Below are positions 23,408 to 33,479 of a DNA stretch of 64,000 nucleotides, piece after piece (position 1 is the stretch's first letter; every line of letters begins with the position of its first letter). This DNA comes from Poecilobothrus nobilitatus. Lineage: Eukaryota; Arthropoda; Insecta; Diptera; Dolichopodidae. A program made the position numbers and the translations under genes. Location of the stretch: the NCBI GenBank assembly GCA_947095535.1, contig OX352773.1:92042670-92106669 (forward strand). The letters are read 5' to 3'. The notes under the pieces were generated by a model that saw only the letters and a list, made by a program, of their open reading frames with translations, was not told the DNA's origin and searched no databases.

Positions 23408-23446
23408 TAATTAATTGAATTGTCTTAATCGAATTGAGTTCGATAA
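23408..23446 (+). repeat. CAATT-type microrepeat block, inverted relative to 22881
   Basis: AATTGAATTGTCTTAATCGA and GAATTGAGTTCGA match the right-hand block at 27720-27755 in the same orientation. It directly abuts the poly-T (LINE poly-A) at 23448, so it is the target sequence of the LINE insertion. Confidence 0.55.
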
Positions 23447-24026
23447 TTTTTTTTTTTTTTTCTTTATTAGCAATTGATACATATTTATTTGTTACATAAA
23501 TAGCATATACTGTTACATTAGAATTTAATTTTGACCTTAGCCAAAGCTGTCTGGTCGTATAGAATTTTACAATATTAATATTTTATTTATTATTTGAAGA
23601 TAAATTATATTTTTTTTTTATTTTTTTTGTTTTTTTTTTTTTTTTTTTTGTTTGAATTATTACAATAATTAAGATTAGGTGCCTATTCAGATCTAGTAAA
23701 TGTTTTTTTTTTTTTTTATTTTAAATTGGTCTTTATTTGTTTTATTTTTATTTTTTATTTTTTTTCTTATTTTTTGTTTTTTTTTTTTGAAACATAAACA
23801 TCAACCAATGCATTTTTTTTTTTATTATAATCCAATTTTTTTTTTTTTATTATAATTTTATAATGTCTACATTTCGATAGTTTTTTTTTTTTTTTTTTTT
23901 AATTCTTTTTATTCTTTTATTTTTGTTTTAAATTAAAAAATCTGTTATTTTGTGTTCAGTATACTTTGCTAATATGTAGTTTATGAAAATACCTAAAGCA
24001 TTGAAATTCCATTTGTAATACATAAA

Positions 24027-24692
24027 CTAACCCATCAGAAATACTATAATTCTTTTTTTGAAAACACTTATGCTCTGAATTTCCTTCAATTCTCTTGGTA
24101 AGTTATTAAAGGCCTTGAGGCAATTATAAAGACAATTATTCTTCTGCTTATCTGTTTTAAATAGCGAAAGATAGAAATTGGATTTGTTTCTGGTATTGTA
24201 GGTGTGAAAGTCTATATTCCGGTTAAGAATAAAATTGTGTTTAATTTTGTTGTTAACTATTTTATATGCTAACAGGTACAGTTCACGATTGCAAAGGTTA
24301 TCAAAGGAAAAGTACTGAGAAGTGTATAGTTGATGTGTAGGATATCTTAACGGATAACCATGTATAGCTTTTATTGATTTTTTGTGTAAAATGTCTAATT
24401 TGTTAATGTACGATTGCGTCGTTCTGCACCATATAGGATTTAAGTAGCTTAAGTGTGATGAAATATAGGATGAAAATATTAGAAATAAGACGTCTTTACT
24501 AAAAAATTTTCTTAGTCTCCTTAAAATAAAGATATATGGCGATATTTTCTTGATAACATGTTCGATGTGTGGAAGCCATTTGAGCTTATTATCTATCACT
24601 AAACCTAGATAGTTGAAATGATCGACTAGTTCTAGTGATTCATGCTTATAATTGATATTAAAGTTATGCCAAGTTTTGTTCTCAAATAACAT
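24027..24692 (-). pseudogene. LINE ORF2, C-terminal segment (221 codons)
   Basis: Carries the post-RT motif YLGLVIDNKLKW (residues 28-39), then a helical thumb-like region, and the conserved tail motifs YNTRNKSNF (165-173) and FNNLP (195-199) seen in CR1/Jockey-type ORF2 proteins. It ends at a stop at 24027-24029. The ATG at its start is only the first Met after the second frameshift; the true protein continues from upstream in another frame. Confidence 0.85.
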
Positions 24693-24957
24693 AATTTTAG
24701 TCTTTTTAAATATAAGGACAATTTGTTTTTCTTAAGCCATTCCTCCACGATAACTAAATCAGATAAAATGGCGCTTTTTATCTCAGATTCAGTGTCCATA
24801 GCATATTTGATAACTGCATCGTCTGCGTATAATTGGATGTTTCCTTTGAGTGCTAGGTGAGTAATATCATCGATATAAATTTTGAATAGGTCAGGCCCCA
24901 GAATTGAGCCTTGGGGAACACCCTTTTTAACATGGATAAAATTGCTACAGCTATCAT
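24693..24957 (-). pseudogene. LINE ORF2, RT catalytic-core segment in a shifted frame
   Basis: Between the two long frames, a third frame encodes the RT core: a KKGVPQGSILGP motif near 24920-24885 and the active-site YADD at 24818-24829. One frameshift lies just after the first segment (near 24961) and a second near 24700-24725. The active-site residues are intact, so the copy was probably inactivated recently by small indels. Confidence 0.85.
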
Positions 24958-26895
24958 TTACGCATACTTTCTTTGCAAAAGGTATGTTTCGAAGAAATGT
25001 ATGTCATTATTGCTCAAGTTTAGTTTAAGTAATTTATAGAGTAATATTTTGTGATCTACACAGTCAAAGGCTTTTTGAAGATCGATAAAAATACACCCCG
25101 TGTATTTACCTTTATCCATACTTCGAGTAACAAAATCCGTTAAAGCAAGGCATGCGGCGGTAGTATTGGAATTCTCTTCGAAACCGTACTGATCTTGGTG
25201 AAGGATAGCATTATTTTTCAAGAAGAAGGTTAGTCGCTTTTTGATAATTTTTTCAAAAATTTTTGAAAAAGTGCTTAAGACGGATATAGGTCGATAGTTT
25301 GTTGCACTGGTTACGCTTCCACCTTTATAGATAGGAGTTACCACAGCAGATTTGAGTGAATCTGGAAAGGTTGAGGTCAGAAACGAATCGTTAATATAAT
25401 TCGTTAAAATAGGACACAGTTCAGTGGAGAATTTTTGTACAAATTTTGCAGAGATATAATCATACCCTGTCGCTGATGAAGATTTAAGAGAATCAATTGC
25501 GTCTTTGACTTCCGTTAAATTTGTTGGAGTTAGTTGAAAAGGAGAAAATATGTTCCTACTAACTTTCCCCAAGAATTCCTTATCAATCGGACATAAATCA
25601 ATATCAAGGGTATCAGTGACATTAACGAAAAAAGTATTTAATATTAAGTCACTTATTTGTTGTGGATTTTCTATTACCTTATTGTTGTGTTTTAAAGTTT
25701 TGATCTGATTACCAGTTTTTGAAATGCTTTTATTGTACAAAATTTTTTTATACAAGGTCCACAGTTTCCTACTATCACTAGGATCCTTAGAAATAGTTAG
25801 GTTACAATAATTTGTTTTAGCCTGCATAACTAGTTCATTTACTTTTTTTTTATAAAAAGCATAAAGATCATTAGTTTTAGCATCATTAGGGTACTTCTTC
25901 TTGTAATTAAAAAAGGAGTCGCGAATTTTTATAATTTTTATAATATCAGGAGTCATCCATTCATGTTTTTTTTTAGTATGGGTCACCGGGATTACTCTCG
26001 TATGCTCTTTTATAAGCAACAACAAGGCATGCACGAATTCGTCAAAACTGTAGTTATTTTGGTAAATGTTTGACCAGAAGCTATTGGACGATAAGTTATT
26101 GTAATCTAATACAGTTTTGTAAGTAGTGGCATTCTGTTCAGTGCATGGATTTAGGTTTGTACTAATAAAAAACATTTGATGATCCGATAGCGGAGTGTCT
26201 ATAATATGTAAATTATATTCATATTCGATTACATCAGAAATAAAGTGATCAATTATGGATTTATAATTTTTGTCAATTCTAGTCGCAAACTGTTCATTAA
26301 TTTTATTGTATATTAAATATCCGTTAGAGAGTAAAACCTGAGAATAGTTTATAACCTCCTTGTTGAGTTTGTCCAGTAGATTTATATTGAAATCCCCTAA
26401 AATTAGCGATCGATTAAAGGAAGAAGTAATTAAATCAAGTTTATTTATAAAGTCTACAATATTAGTTTGTTGAGATCTATAAAAAGACATGAGGTTTAAA
26501 TTTTGTTTTAGTAATCTAACTATCAAAAAGTTGGAATTATTGTATTCTTCCTCAAGGACGGGAGCGCTATTAATATTTTCAGCCACAAATATCGCGACAC
26601 CCCCGTACGTAATGTTCCGAATAGATTCAGTACGATTGGAAAAATATCCAGTGTACCCGGGTAGATTGAAAAATTGGTTTTCAGTTTTATGTAACCAAAT
26701 TTCCACTAAAACTATTACATGTATTACACATCCATATGAATTAATTAGTATTTCAAGATCATTTAACTTATTCCTTAGACTTCTAATGTTTAAATACGAA
26801 ATGTTTAAATTATGTTCGTATTTCATCATCACACTTTTGGGTAACTCTGTATAATAATTTACTTTCATATCATTCTCGATATTATAAGATGTCAT
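24958..26895 (-). pseudogene. LINE ORF2, endonuclease and N-terminal RT (645 codons)
   Basis: Residues ~30-245 form an AP-type endonuclease that would nick target DNA: N36 in LNIRSL, E65 in VEIWL, D168 and N170 in LGDFN, D216 in SIIDH and D238-H239 in SDH, so the usual catalytic set is present. Residues ~460-645 are the reverse transcriptase start: the ATGYDYI region (475-481), NYRPISVLSTFSKIFE (533-548), QYGFEENSNTTAA (569-581) and catalytic D605 in FIDLQKAFD. The frame then shifts near 24961. The start at 26895 leaves only ~30 residues before the endonuclease, typical for ORF2. The plus-strand frame at 26489 is a shadow. Confidence 0.9.
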
Positions 26896-26974
26896 TACTT
26901 TTTACGAAAAAGTAAAGAATAAGAATAAAGCCCGTTAGATAGTAGATAGAAAAATTGAAAAGTTGAAATCAGTA

Positions 26975-27712
26975 CTAACCGGCATCAAATAAAAGCGCAT
27001 CGAAGTAAAGTGAGGTAGAGTTTAAGTAAATTAATAATTTATTTTTAATTTTAATTTTAAGAGATTTCCTAATTATATTTATTATAGCTTTAATTGTAGT
27101 TTGAATTATAGTTTTTGTAAATGTTTTAATATATAGGTTGGAATTTTTAAATTTAATGTTTTCAAAAAATAAAAGAAAATCTAATAGTAAGATTAGGTTA
27201 TGTATTAAAATAAAATTGCAATATCGGTTAATATGTATTGATCGCGGCGGGATATTTTTAAGAAAAATAAAATGTAATTTGTAAAAATTAAAGTGTTGAT
27301 GTAGCAAAAATATTGTTGATGTGAATGTTAAAAAAATTGAATAAAAATAAGCAAATGTAAAATTTAATAGAAAAATAATTATTTTTAAGTTAAATGCAAA
27401 ATTGTAAATAAAGAATCTAATTGATACATTTTTAAAAAAATTATAGTGTTTTTTTTGTATTTTAAATGACATGTGCAAAACAAAAATACTTAAAGCTTTC
27501 AGAAAAAAATTATGCAGTATAATTAAATAATAAGTTCTAATAAAAATATAGAAAATACAAAAACAAAAAAAAAATAATAAGTTACGAGCATTAGTGAAAG
27601 AGGAAAAGATGTGAAATATTGCTTCAGAAATTTGAAAAATAGTGTTATTTCTATTGATATCAAGATTATAATTAATTATCCAAATTGTTATTTTTAATTT
27701 TCGCGATATCAT
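26975..27712 (-). CDS. Possible LINE ORF1, hydrophobic protein without zinc knuckles
   Basis: A 245-codon frame lies upstream of ORF2 on the same strand, 79 bp away, where ORF1 is expected. At this base composition such a length without a stop is improbable by chance. The product is rich in I, F, L, N and K, with hydrophobic stretches at about residues 47-66, 101-137 and 164-180. No CCHC zinc knuckle, RRM-like pattern or coiled coil is visible, unlike typical Jockey/CR1 ORF1 proteins. It may be a diverged ORF1, or 5' UTR that is open for compositional reasons. Confidence 0.3.
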   Translation of the reverse strand: MISRKLKITIWIINYNLDINRNNTIFQISEAIFHIFSSFTNARNLLFFFCFCIFYIFIRTYYLIILHNFFLKALSIFVLHMSFKIQKKHYNFFKNVSIRFFIYNFAFNLKIIIFLLNFTFAYFYSIFLTFTSTIFLLHQHFNFYKLHFIFLKNIPPRSIHINRYCNFILIHNLILLLDFLLFFENIKFKNSNLYIKTFTKTIIQTTIKAIINIIRKSLKIKIKNKLLIYLNSTSLYFDALLFDAG

Positions 27713-27834
27713 TAGTTTTAATTGAATTAGTTTAGTCCAATTGAGTTTTAGTCGAATTTTTTAGTTTAGTTAAGTTTTTGATTGAATTTTATTAGTCGAA
27801 TGGATTTAAAATCATATTGACTAAAAATTTAGTT
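27713..27834 (+). repeat. Microrepeat block at the right side of the LINE
   Basis: Imperfect copies of TTTTAGTTGAATTG (for example TTTTAATTGAATTAG, CCAATTGAGTTTTAG, TTGATTGAATTTTATTAG). It is the inverse of the block at 22881-22971 and parallel to that at 23408-23446. Confidence 0.6.
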
Positions 27835-28780
27835 TTTAAAATTTTTTACTCTAACCTTTGTAAGAATAACCAAAAGTCCCAAAAAAATAACCAAAGTTCA
27901 ATATTAATGAAAGATTGGGTATTTTATTAATGAAAGATTGGATATTAAATGGCTAACCTTCACACATTACTTTTTTAATGTATTGAAAATTAATTAATAT
28001 TTTTATTGGAAATTAAAAATTGTTTTATTTATTAAAAACAAAACTTAAGAGCCAAAGTTTTTTTCCAATTTATGTTACCGTTTATAACATAAACTAAAAA
28101 TATTTAAACTTAAAAAAACTTAACCTAAACCATTTTTAATTTTTTTTATAATTTGTAATCATTTATGGATATTAACGCAGTTTTGGTTAAAACTTAGATG
28201 GAAGTTTTAACAATATAACATATTTTCGTTTTAACAGGGGCTATTCAGACGCTAGACTGCTTTAGACCCTAATATAATATTTTTACGAGTAATGTTTTTT
28301 AAACATATTGTGAGAAATGGTTCGACATTTAATAGATTAAGTATGCAATAAAATAAATGAACCTTTAAAGTAATTTTTTTAACTCGATTTTTAAAAATTA
28401 TTTAATAATGGCATCTGTTAAAATTTTTTGTAATGTATTTATATAAATCGAAAATAAATTTTTAATTAGCTAATACTTAAGCAAAGTTTTAAATTTTTTT
28501 TTTGAAAAATGTGCTAAAAACACGCAGATGGAAGAAAATATCTTTAGATCAATGGTTAGACGTGTGTCATTAAGAAAGAAAAACTAGCAATCTTATGAGG
28601 ACTCATTAAAAGAAATTAGATGAAAAATCAAAGAAGGCAGAATAAAAAAGGCTTTATAATAGGTATTTTAAAAACAAACTGTTTAAGAATGCTCTAAAAT
28701 TGAAGGCTGTGTAGGAAAATATAAATGGTAGTTTAATATATTTTTTTTTACTCAATCTAGGAATATTCCTTCCTACAGAA
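27835..28780. other. A+T-rich DNA with a short duplication
   Basis: ATTAATGAAAGATTGG occurs twice in a row near 27904 and 27928. A word GTGCTAAAAACACGC at 28512-28526 resembles the family C terminus. No gene is seen. Confidence 0.45.
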
Positions 28781-28787
28781 AGTAGTA

Positions 28788-28897
28788 GTGACTATATGGG
28801 ATGGAATAGGGATCGAAAAAATAAATACAGATAAAGTGGTGGCGACTATATGGGATGGGATAAGGATGGGAAAAATAAATACGGCTAAAGGGGTGTT
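28788..28897 (+). repeat. 54-bp tandem duplication
   Basis: ACTATATGGGATGG begins a unit at 28791 and again at 28845, each followed by a purine-rich part and AAAAATAAATACRG. The copies differ at several positions. The block lies just beyond the 3' side of the minus-strand LINE relic at 28945. Confidence 0.75.
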
Positions 28898-28944
28898 GAA
28901 AGTGAATAAATGATGAATTTGCTTAGATTCATCTTAGAATATGT

Positions 28945-29270
28945 GCAAATTCTAAATAAAAAAATCGCTAGCTTTTGAGAACACATTTGATGGTAATAGA
29001 TTCCTAATTTTTGCAGTTCTGACAACAAACGAATTGCTACAATCAGTAGAGTACCACTTAGGTAGTTTCACATAGTAGAAATGAACAATTACAGCCCCTC
29101 TAGTTGTACGTTGAAATTGTTTGTGAGGAGACAACAATAATTTAATTTCTTCTGAGCAAGTGTCATTACCTACAAGATGTTTATAAAAAAGAGAGCGAGC
29201 TTCAATATTACGAAGGATATTATGATGGATGACAGTATGAGGTGCCAGTCCATTTATGTGAATCGTAAAA
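28945..29270 (-). pseudogene. LINE ORF2 C-terminal tail, second LINE type
   Basis: A minus-strand frame from about 29270 to the stop near 28952 reads as the end of a non-LTR ORF2: a SLFYKHLVGNDTCSEE region, then RTTRGA, a central PKWYSTDCSNSF and TAKIRNLLPSNVF. These match the general tail pattern R-TR...SF..RTA..WN.LP..VF of several LINE clades. It differs from the tail at 24027, so it is another family. The RT core upstream is not visible. Only 61 codons follow the first start codon, but the frame is open further upstream. Confidence 0.65.
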
Positions 29271-29419
29271 TGTTTATATTTAAGTTATAAATTTGCTAAG
29301 AAACTTAAACAATCCACTGAAACAAAAAAAGAGGTACATAGGAGCAATTCAATTTGAAATGTAGGAGATAAGTTGACCAATATGCAAAGTTGATGGAAGA
29401 AAAATTTGTGCCACAATTG

Positions 29420-29760
29420 GTCCACCAATAATAGCGAACGAAGTTGAAAATGTTATTGATTAAGTAAGAAAAGGTAAAACTGTAGGGTCAGGTAGGGTCA
29501 ACTTATCAACACAAATTATTAAAATTTGGTAGTGAAACTGTGCGATACAATAAACAGCTCTCTTTAACTCAATATACGATACTAGATACAAACCTAACAA
29601 TTGGCCTCTCTGTTAGATATTAAATGTTGAATAGAGAAGCTTAGATCACCTTTCTTTTTAATATTTTACAGGCAAAATTTTAGCTTAGAGCTAAGAATAT
29701 AAATGGTCATACTTTACGCTTTGTCAGTACTCCTATATGCAGAATATTAAAAATAATCAA
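29420..29760 (+). pseudogene. Decayed reverse-transcriptase relic (RTE-like)
   Basis: The translated stretch IGPPIIANEVENVID, then RKGKTVGS and a TQIIKIW-like part, resembles the GPPIT..EV...I..MK.GKAVGPD..P.E..K start of RT domains in RTE-type elements. Further on, 'LRSPFFLIF' and a YAE word near 29735 could be the decayed GDxLSPLLFN and YADD region. Stops and shifts break it throughout. Confidence 0.4.
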
Positions 29761-29899
29761 ATTTGATATAAAATTATTATAAATAATCATTATTATGATC
29801 ATAAAATTATTAATGTAGAAGTTCTCAGAAGAATGAGAGAGTAAAGTTGTAAAAAGGGAAAATAAACTGGGTTTACCGTTTAATGAAGTACAGAAAAAT

Positions 29900-30670
29900 A
29901 TAGTCTTCTTTTTATCTACATCTTATTCTTAAGAGCAAATACAAGGACTTAAAGAAAAAGGAAGTAGACAAAATTGCTAATAAACTACCTAACAATTACA
30001 GGGTATTTCAAAAGAGATGGAAATTTATAAAATACGATAAACTTACATATTTTCAATTTTTAGTTGTAACTGTTTATTCTAAACATAAAATCTTTTATAA
30101 ATATTTTTAAATTCAGAAAAAAAGTAAAAATTTAATTAATTCTGATTTTTGACCAAAAATGCTTTTGTTTTCATTTGTTACTCTTTATAAAGTTTTGTTT
30201 TTCCAATGAATTTTTACTGATTATATTAAAAAAAAAGTCCTATGAGGTCGTAAAATAAAATAAGTATAAAAAATTGAAGAATAACAAAAACCAATATAAA
30301 CAAAAAGGATTATATTACAGCTTTTTTTATGCCACTGTAGTAACTAATGAAAAAGGCTACTTAATAAAGAAAGTTTTTTTTATTTTTTGTAGAAAATTTA
30401 TCAATTAAAATGTTAAAATATGCTTTATAACATTTTTTTACATTACCAGACATAAAATAACAATAATTTTTTTTGAATGATATTCATAATTTCATAATAT
30501 GTTTATAACATTCCATAAACAAATCCATAACATAATTCAATTTAAAAATTTGTAATTACTCATGCTTTACACACACAAACATTATATGTGACTTGTGGTA
30601 ATTTACGGATCAAGAGTCAATAGTAAAAAAAGTATAGAGCAGCAAAGCACAATACGTTCCACTGAGACTA
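29900..30670. other. A+T-rich DNA, no gene seen
   Basis: Poly-T and poly-A tracts with no repeat family recognised. Confidence 0.5.
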
Positions 30671-30689
30671 AAGAAGTTCCTTCGTTTTT

Positions 30690-30830
30690 ATTTGTTGTTG
30701 TTGCGAGAGTAGGTAGAAATCATCGAAAGACACCATAGAGGAGTGAAACGAGCACGAATTCACTAAAAGTGCGTGGGACTTTAACTGACTAAACACCATC
30801 TCCCTTTCAAACAATAGATTATATAACTAA
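30690..30830 (-). mobile_element. SINE tail module, family D
   Basis: On the minus strand: GGGAGATGGTGTTTAGTCAG, 'ttaaagtcccacgcac' and 'gtctttcgatgatttctacc'. The same order occurs at 59140-59262 and, more diverged, at 59404-59510. It parallels the 3' module of SINE family C (gggaggtgggtttagt ... tggaagatttccacc), so both probably share an ancestor. No tRNA-like head is present. Confidence 0.65.
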
Positions 30831-30832
30831 TG

Positions 30833-31143
30833 ACTATATAACTAATATAGTAACTATAGTACTAATGTTCGCTTGGCCAGGGTAAGTAAATTTTGAATAC
30901 ATTGACGAAGAATACTTCTTCGAAAAATATTCATAACTGTATAACTAATGTTGTAACTATAGTACTAATGTTCGCTTGGCCAGGGTAAGTAAATTTTGAA
31001 TACATTGACGAAGAATACTCCTTCGAAAAATATTCATGACTGTATAACTAATGTTGTAACTATAGTACTAATGTTCGCTTGTTCAGGGGAAGTAAAAATT
31101 GAATGCATTGACGAAGGCTACTCATTCGAAAAATATTCATGTA
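30833..31143 (+). repeat. 103-bp tandem array, three copies
   Basis: The landmark TAACTATAGTACTAATGTTC starts at 30851, 30954 and 31057, an exact 103-bp period. The first two copies are almost identical. The third has several changes (GTTCAGGGGAAG for GGCCAGGGTAAG). Each unit contains GAAGAATAC..CTTCG, a small inverted repeat. There is no coding capacity. Confidence 0.9.
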
Positions 31144-31640
31144 AATCTTAAAAAAAAAAAAAAATCACAGTCTGTAACGCATTGGCATTAATATGTCTAT
31201 CATTAAATGTCTTCTCTGAAAGATACCTAAATCAAAAATATCAATAAATTACTCAGAGCTTCCATAACAAAAAAATTTAGATTGTAGATCATCGACAAAA
31301 ATCATTTGATTTGGTAGTTTCATATTAAGGTTAAGAATTAACTTTTTCAAACCAACTTAATGCAAAATATTGTTGAAACATATTAAAACAATGAGCGATT
31401 AATGGTGAAAAAGAAATGGAAAATATACAAAACAATATTTATTAATTAAACATAAATATTAAAAGAGTGTAATGTTTATTTTAATTGAAGCATATTTAAT
31501 ATTTCTTTTAGATTAGAAAGACAACCATATTCAGATTTTTCGAAAATAAAGGAGTCTTATAAATAATTGTTTAAAGAGATCTACCATAGCTTCTAAAGCG
31601 TTCCCCAGAACAGTGCGAAAAAAAGGTCCGTACGAAAATC
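31144..31640. other. A+T-rich DNA, no gene seen
   Basis: No family or frame recognised. A poly-A run lies at 31151-31164. Confidence 0.5.
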
Positions 31641-31655
31641 GCGCGGAATCCGCAT

Positions 31656-32138
31656 ATATGCCCACACTGAAAATTTAAAAATTCGCATAGACGCCAAACA
31701 GAAAATAAAAAATAAATGATTGTATTGTCAATAAATTTAAAAAAAAAATTTGGTTACATCGAGTGCCCTGTGTTTTTGTTTACAAAAAAAAAGTAATATT
31801 TTGGAAAAAGTAATAATTTTTCTATTTGAAAAAAATATTTGATTTAGAAAAATTTCTAAAACCATATTTCATTTTTTTTCTTATATTTTTGTAATCTTTG
31901 TTTGATAGATCGTATAATATGGGATATTTTTTCACTAACTCTATTAATTTTTCTACTTTGTTCTCCATTTTCTCCTTTCGTTTATTTTTAAAAATAAAAA
32001 TATTTGACTTTTTTTTTGCAGAAACCGCATGAAAAACGCTGTGAACCGAGTTTTTTTTGGTGTAAAAAATTAGTATGTATATTTGCCGAAAAAAAAACGA
32101 TGTAAAAATGCGCGAAAATATTGTTGATGTGGGCATAT
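31656..32138. mobile_element. Possible small inverted-repeat element around the MADF-like frame
   Basis: ATATGCCCACA at 31656-31666 is matched by its inverse TGTGGGCATAT at 32128-32138, with weaker similarity inward (GAAAAT, GCGCAT or TCGCAT). The enclosed ~480 bp contains the MADF-like frame. The 11-bp match is short, so this may be coincidence. Confidence 0.3.
31822..31968 (-). CDS. MADF-like N-terminal segment, partial
   Basis: From the second ATG at 31966-31968 (context AAAATGG), 48 codons begin MENKVEKLIELVKKYPILYD followed by LSNKDYKNIRKKM. This fits the start of the MADF domain, an Myb-like DNA-binding fold abundant in flies: acidic start, LI.LVK..P.LYD, then a DYK element. A complete domain needs about 80 residues with a conserved W further on. 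Here it stops after residue 48, so it is either exon 1 (a possible GT lies in the TATGGTTTTAG stretch near residue 37) or a truncated pseudogene. The in-frame extension upstream to 32142 is probably 5' leader. Confidence 0.45.
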   Translation of the reverse strand: MENKVEKLIELVKKYPILYDLSNKDYKNIRKKMKYGFRNFSKSNIFFK

Positions 32139-32549
32139 TCATAAGCCGCCATGTAATAATATTTTTCGGAAAAAAACGCGTCGGTTTAACGAAGGCTTAA
32201 TTCTTTTCATGATCCCTTGTCTTGTAGCAAAATTATTCTGGAAAATATTATAAGAATCCTTATAGTAATATAGTTTAACTTCATTAACATTAAAGTAGTT
32301 TTTTTCTATAATATAAAAATGTTGGTTAAATTAGCATCCTATGTATGCACAATTTGATTAAAATTGAACATAAGATTAATTTGATACTATATTTACATAA
32401 ATACAAACATAGATACCTCTATATAAGTACATATACATTTATAATACATAATAATATCATTTACTTTTAATTTGGGACATATATAGAGGTCCTACAGTTG
32501 AGAGTTAATTTAACACAGATTTTCATACACATTTATATATATGTACGTA

Positions 32550-33475
32550 CAGGGTTTTCCGATTTGAGTGTTATGATTTCTATTTCTGAAAAAAAATATG
32601 ATTTCTGTTTTCAAAAAAAAAACACACTAATTGTTAAGGAAATTCAAATATTTTTTATTTAGTGTGAAGTACAATCGATACAATTAAGTTCTGAATAAAA
32701 CGTCATTCAAATGGCCTCCACGACTGCTTTTGTAAGAACGGATTCGATGAACCCAATTTTCAAACACTTTTGCAACTAAATCAAGTCGTAAGTATATCAT
32801 AACAAAACTGTCGATTCTGGTGCAAAGAAAATCCACAAATTATTCATGAACAACCATTACATTCATCTAAATTGACAGTTTGGTGTGGTTTTTGGTCTGG
32901 TGGAATAATCGGTCCGTACTTCTTTCGAAAGGAATCTGGTAACACCGTTACTGACAATGGAGAGCGGTATAGATCGATGATAACCAACTTATTATAGCTA
33001 AAATTGGAAGAAGTTGATCTTGACAACATCTGGTTCCAACAAGACGGGACTACGTGCCACACAGCACATGCAACAACCGAATTATTGCGAGAAAAGTTTG
33101 GAGATTTGATTATTTCAAGAAATTGTGATATTGAATGGCCTCCAAGAAGTTGTGATTTAACATCATTAGACTATTTCTTATGGAGTTATTTGAAGTCATT
33201 GGCCTTTAGCAATAAACCAGACTCTCTTCAAGCTTTAGAAGTCAAACGTGCTAATCATGACATACGACTTGATTTAGTAGAAAAAGTGCTCGAAAATTGG
33301 GTTCATCGAATTTGTTCCTGCAAAAGAAGTCGTGGAGGCTATTTGAATGACGTTTTATTCAGAACTTAATTTTATCGATTGTACTTCACATTAAATAAAA
33401 AACATTTGAATTTCCTTAACAATTAGTATGTTTTTTTTTTTAAAGAAATCATAACACTCAAATTGGAAAACCCTA
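32550..33475 (+). mobile_element. Fold-back Tc1/mariner-superfamily element
   Basis: Ends CAGGGTTTTCC (32550) and GGAAAACCC (to 33473) are inverted and flanked by TA (32548-32549 and about 33476-33477), the target of this superfamily. The inverted repeat is far longer than normal: about 32550-32800 matches 33256-33475 in reverse, and the left arm even contains an inverted copy of the transposase 3' coding end. The normal 5' end with its DNA-binding part is therefore missing, replaced by an inverted 3' end. Non-autonomous but potentially mobile if transposase came from elsewhere. Confidence 0.85.
32803..33369 (+). pseudogene. Tc1/mariner-superfamily transposase, C-terminal part
   Basis: The frame starts abruptly at CRFW, just after the inverted left arm, runs through KLTVWCGFWSGGIIGPYFF, has one in-frame TAG at 32995-32997, then 121 further codons from about 33004. 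It holds WFQQDGTTCHTA with the second catalytic Asp, and WPPRSCDLTSLDYFLW with the third. The first catalytic Asp, expected about 15 residues before CRFW in relatives, is absent, as is the helix-turn-helix domain. It ends in a GGYLNDVLFRT tail at 33369. It is inactive. Relatives are common in insect genomes. The minus-strand frame at 32844 is a shadow. Confidence 0.85.
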
Positions 33476-33479
33476 TATA

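Larger units (their letters stand above)
23448..27715 (-). mobile_element. Near full-length non-LTR retrotransposon (CR1/Jockey-type LINE)
   Basis: On the minus strand the order is: possible ORF1 (27712-26975), ORF2 with AP-type endonuclease and reverse transcriptase (26895 to about 24700), a C-terminal domain (to 24027), an A/T-homopolymer-rich 3' UTR, and a poly-A tail (plus-strand poly-T at 23448-23462). Length about 4.27 kb, normal for this class. Catalytic motifs are present but ORF2 has two frameshifts, so this copy is inactive. It lies in microrepeat DNA, which hides any target duplication. The C-terminal YNTRNKSNF and FNNLP motifs fit the CR1/Jockey group; I do not assign a finer clade. 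Confidence 0.85.

Noticed and set aside
26489..26854. 121-codon plus frame over the LINE endonuclease
   Set aside because: Antisense of ORF2; no independent motif.
32844..33062. 72-codon minus frame over the mariner transposase
   Set aside because: Antisense shadow of the transposase, which has clear motifs on the plus strand.
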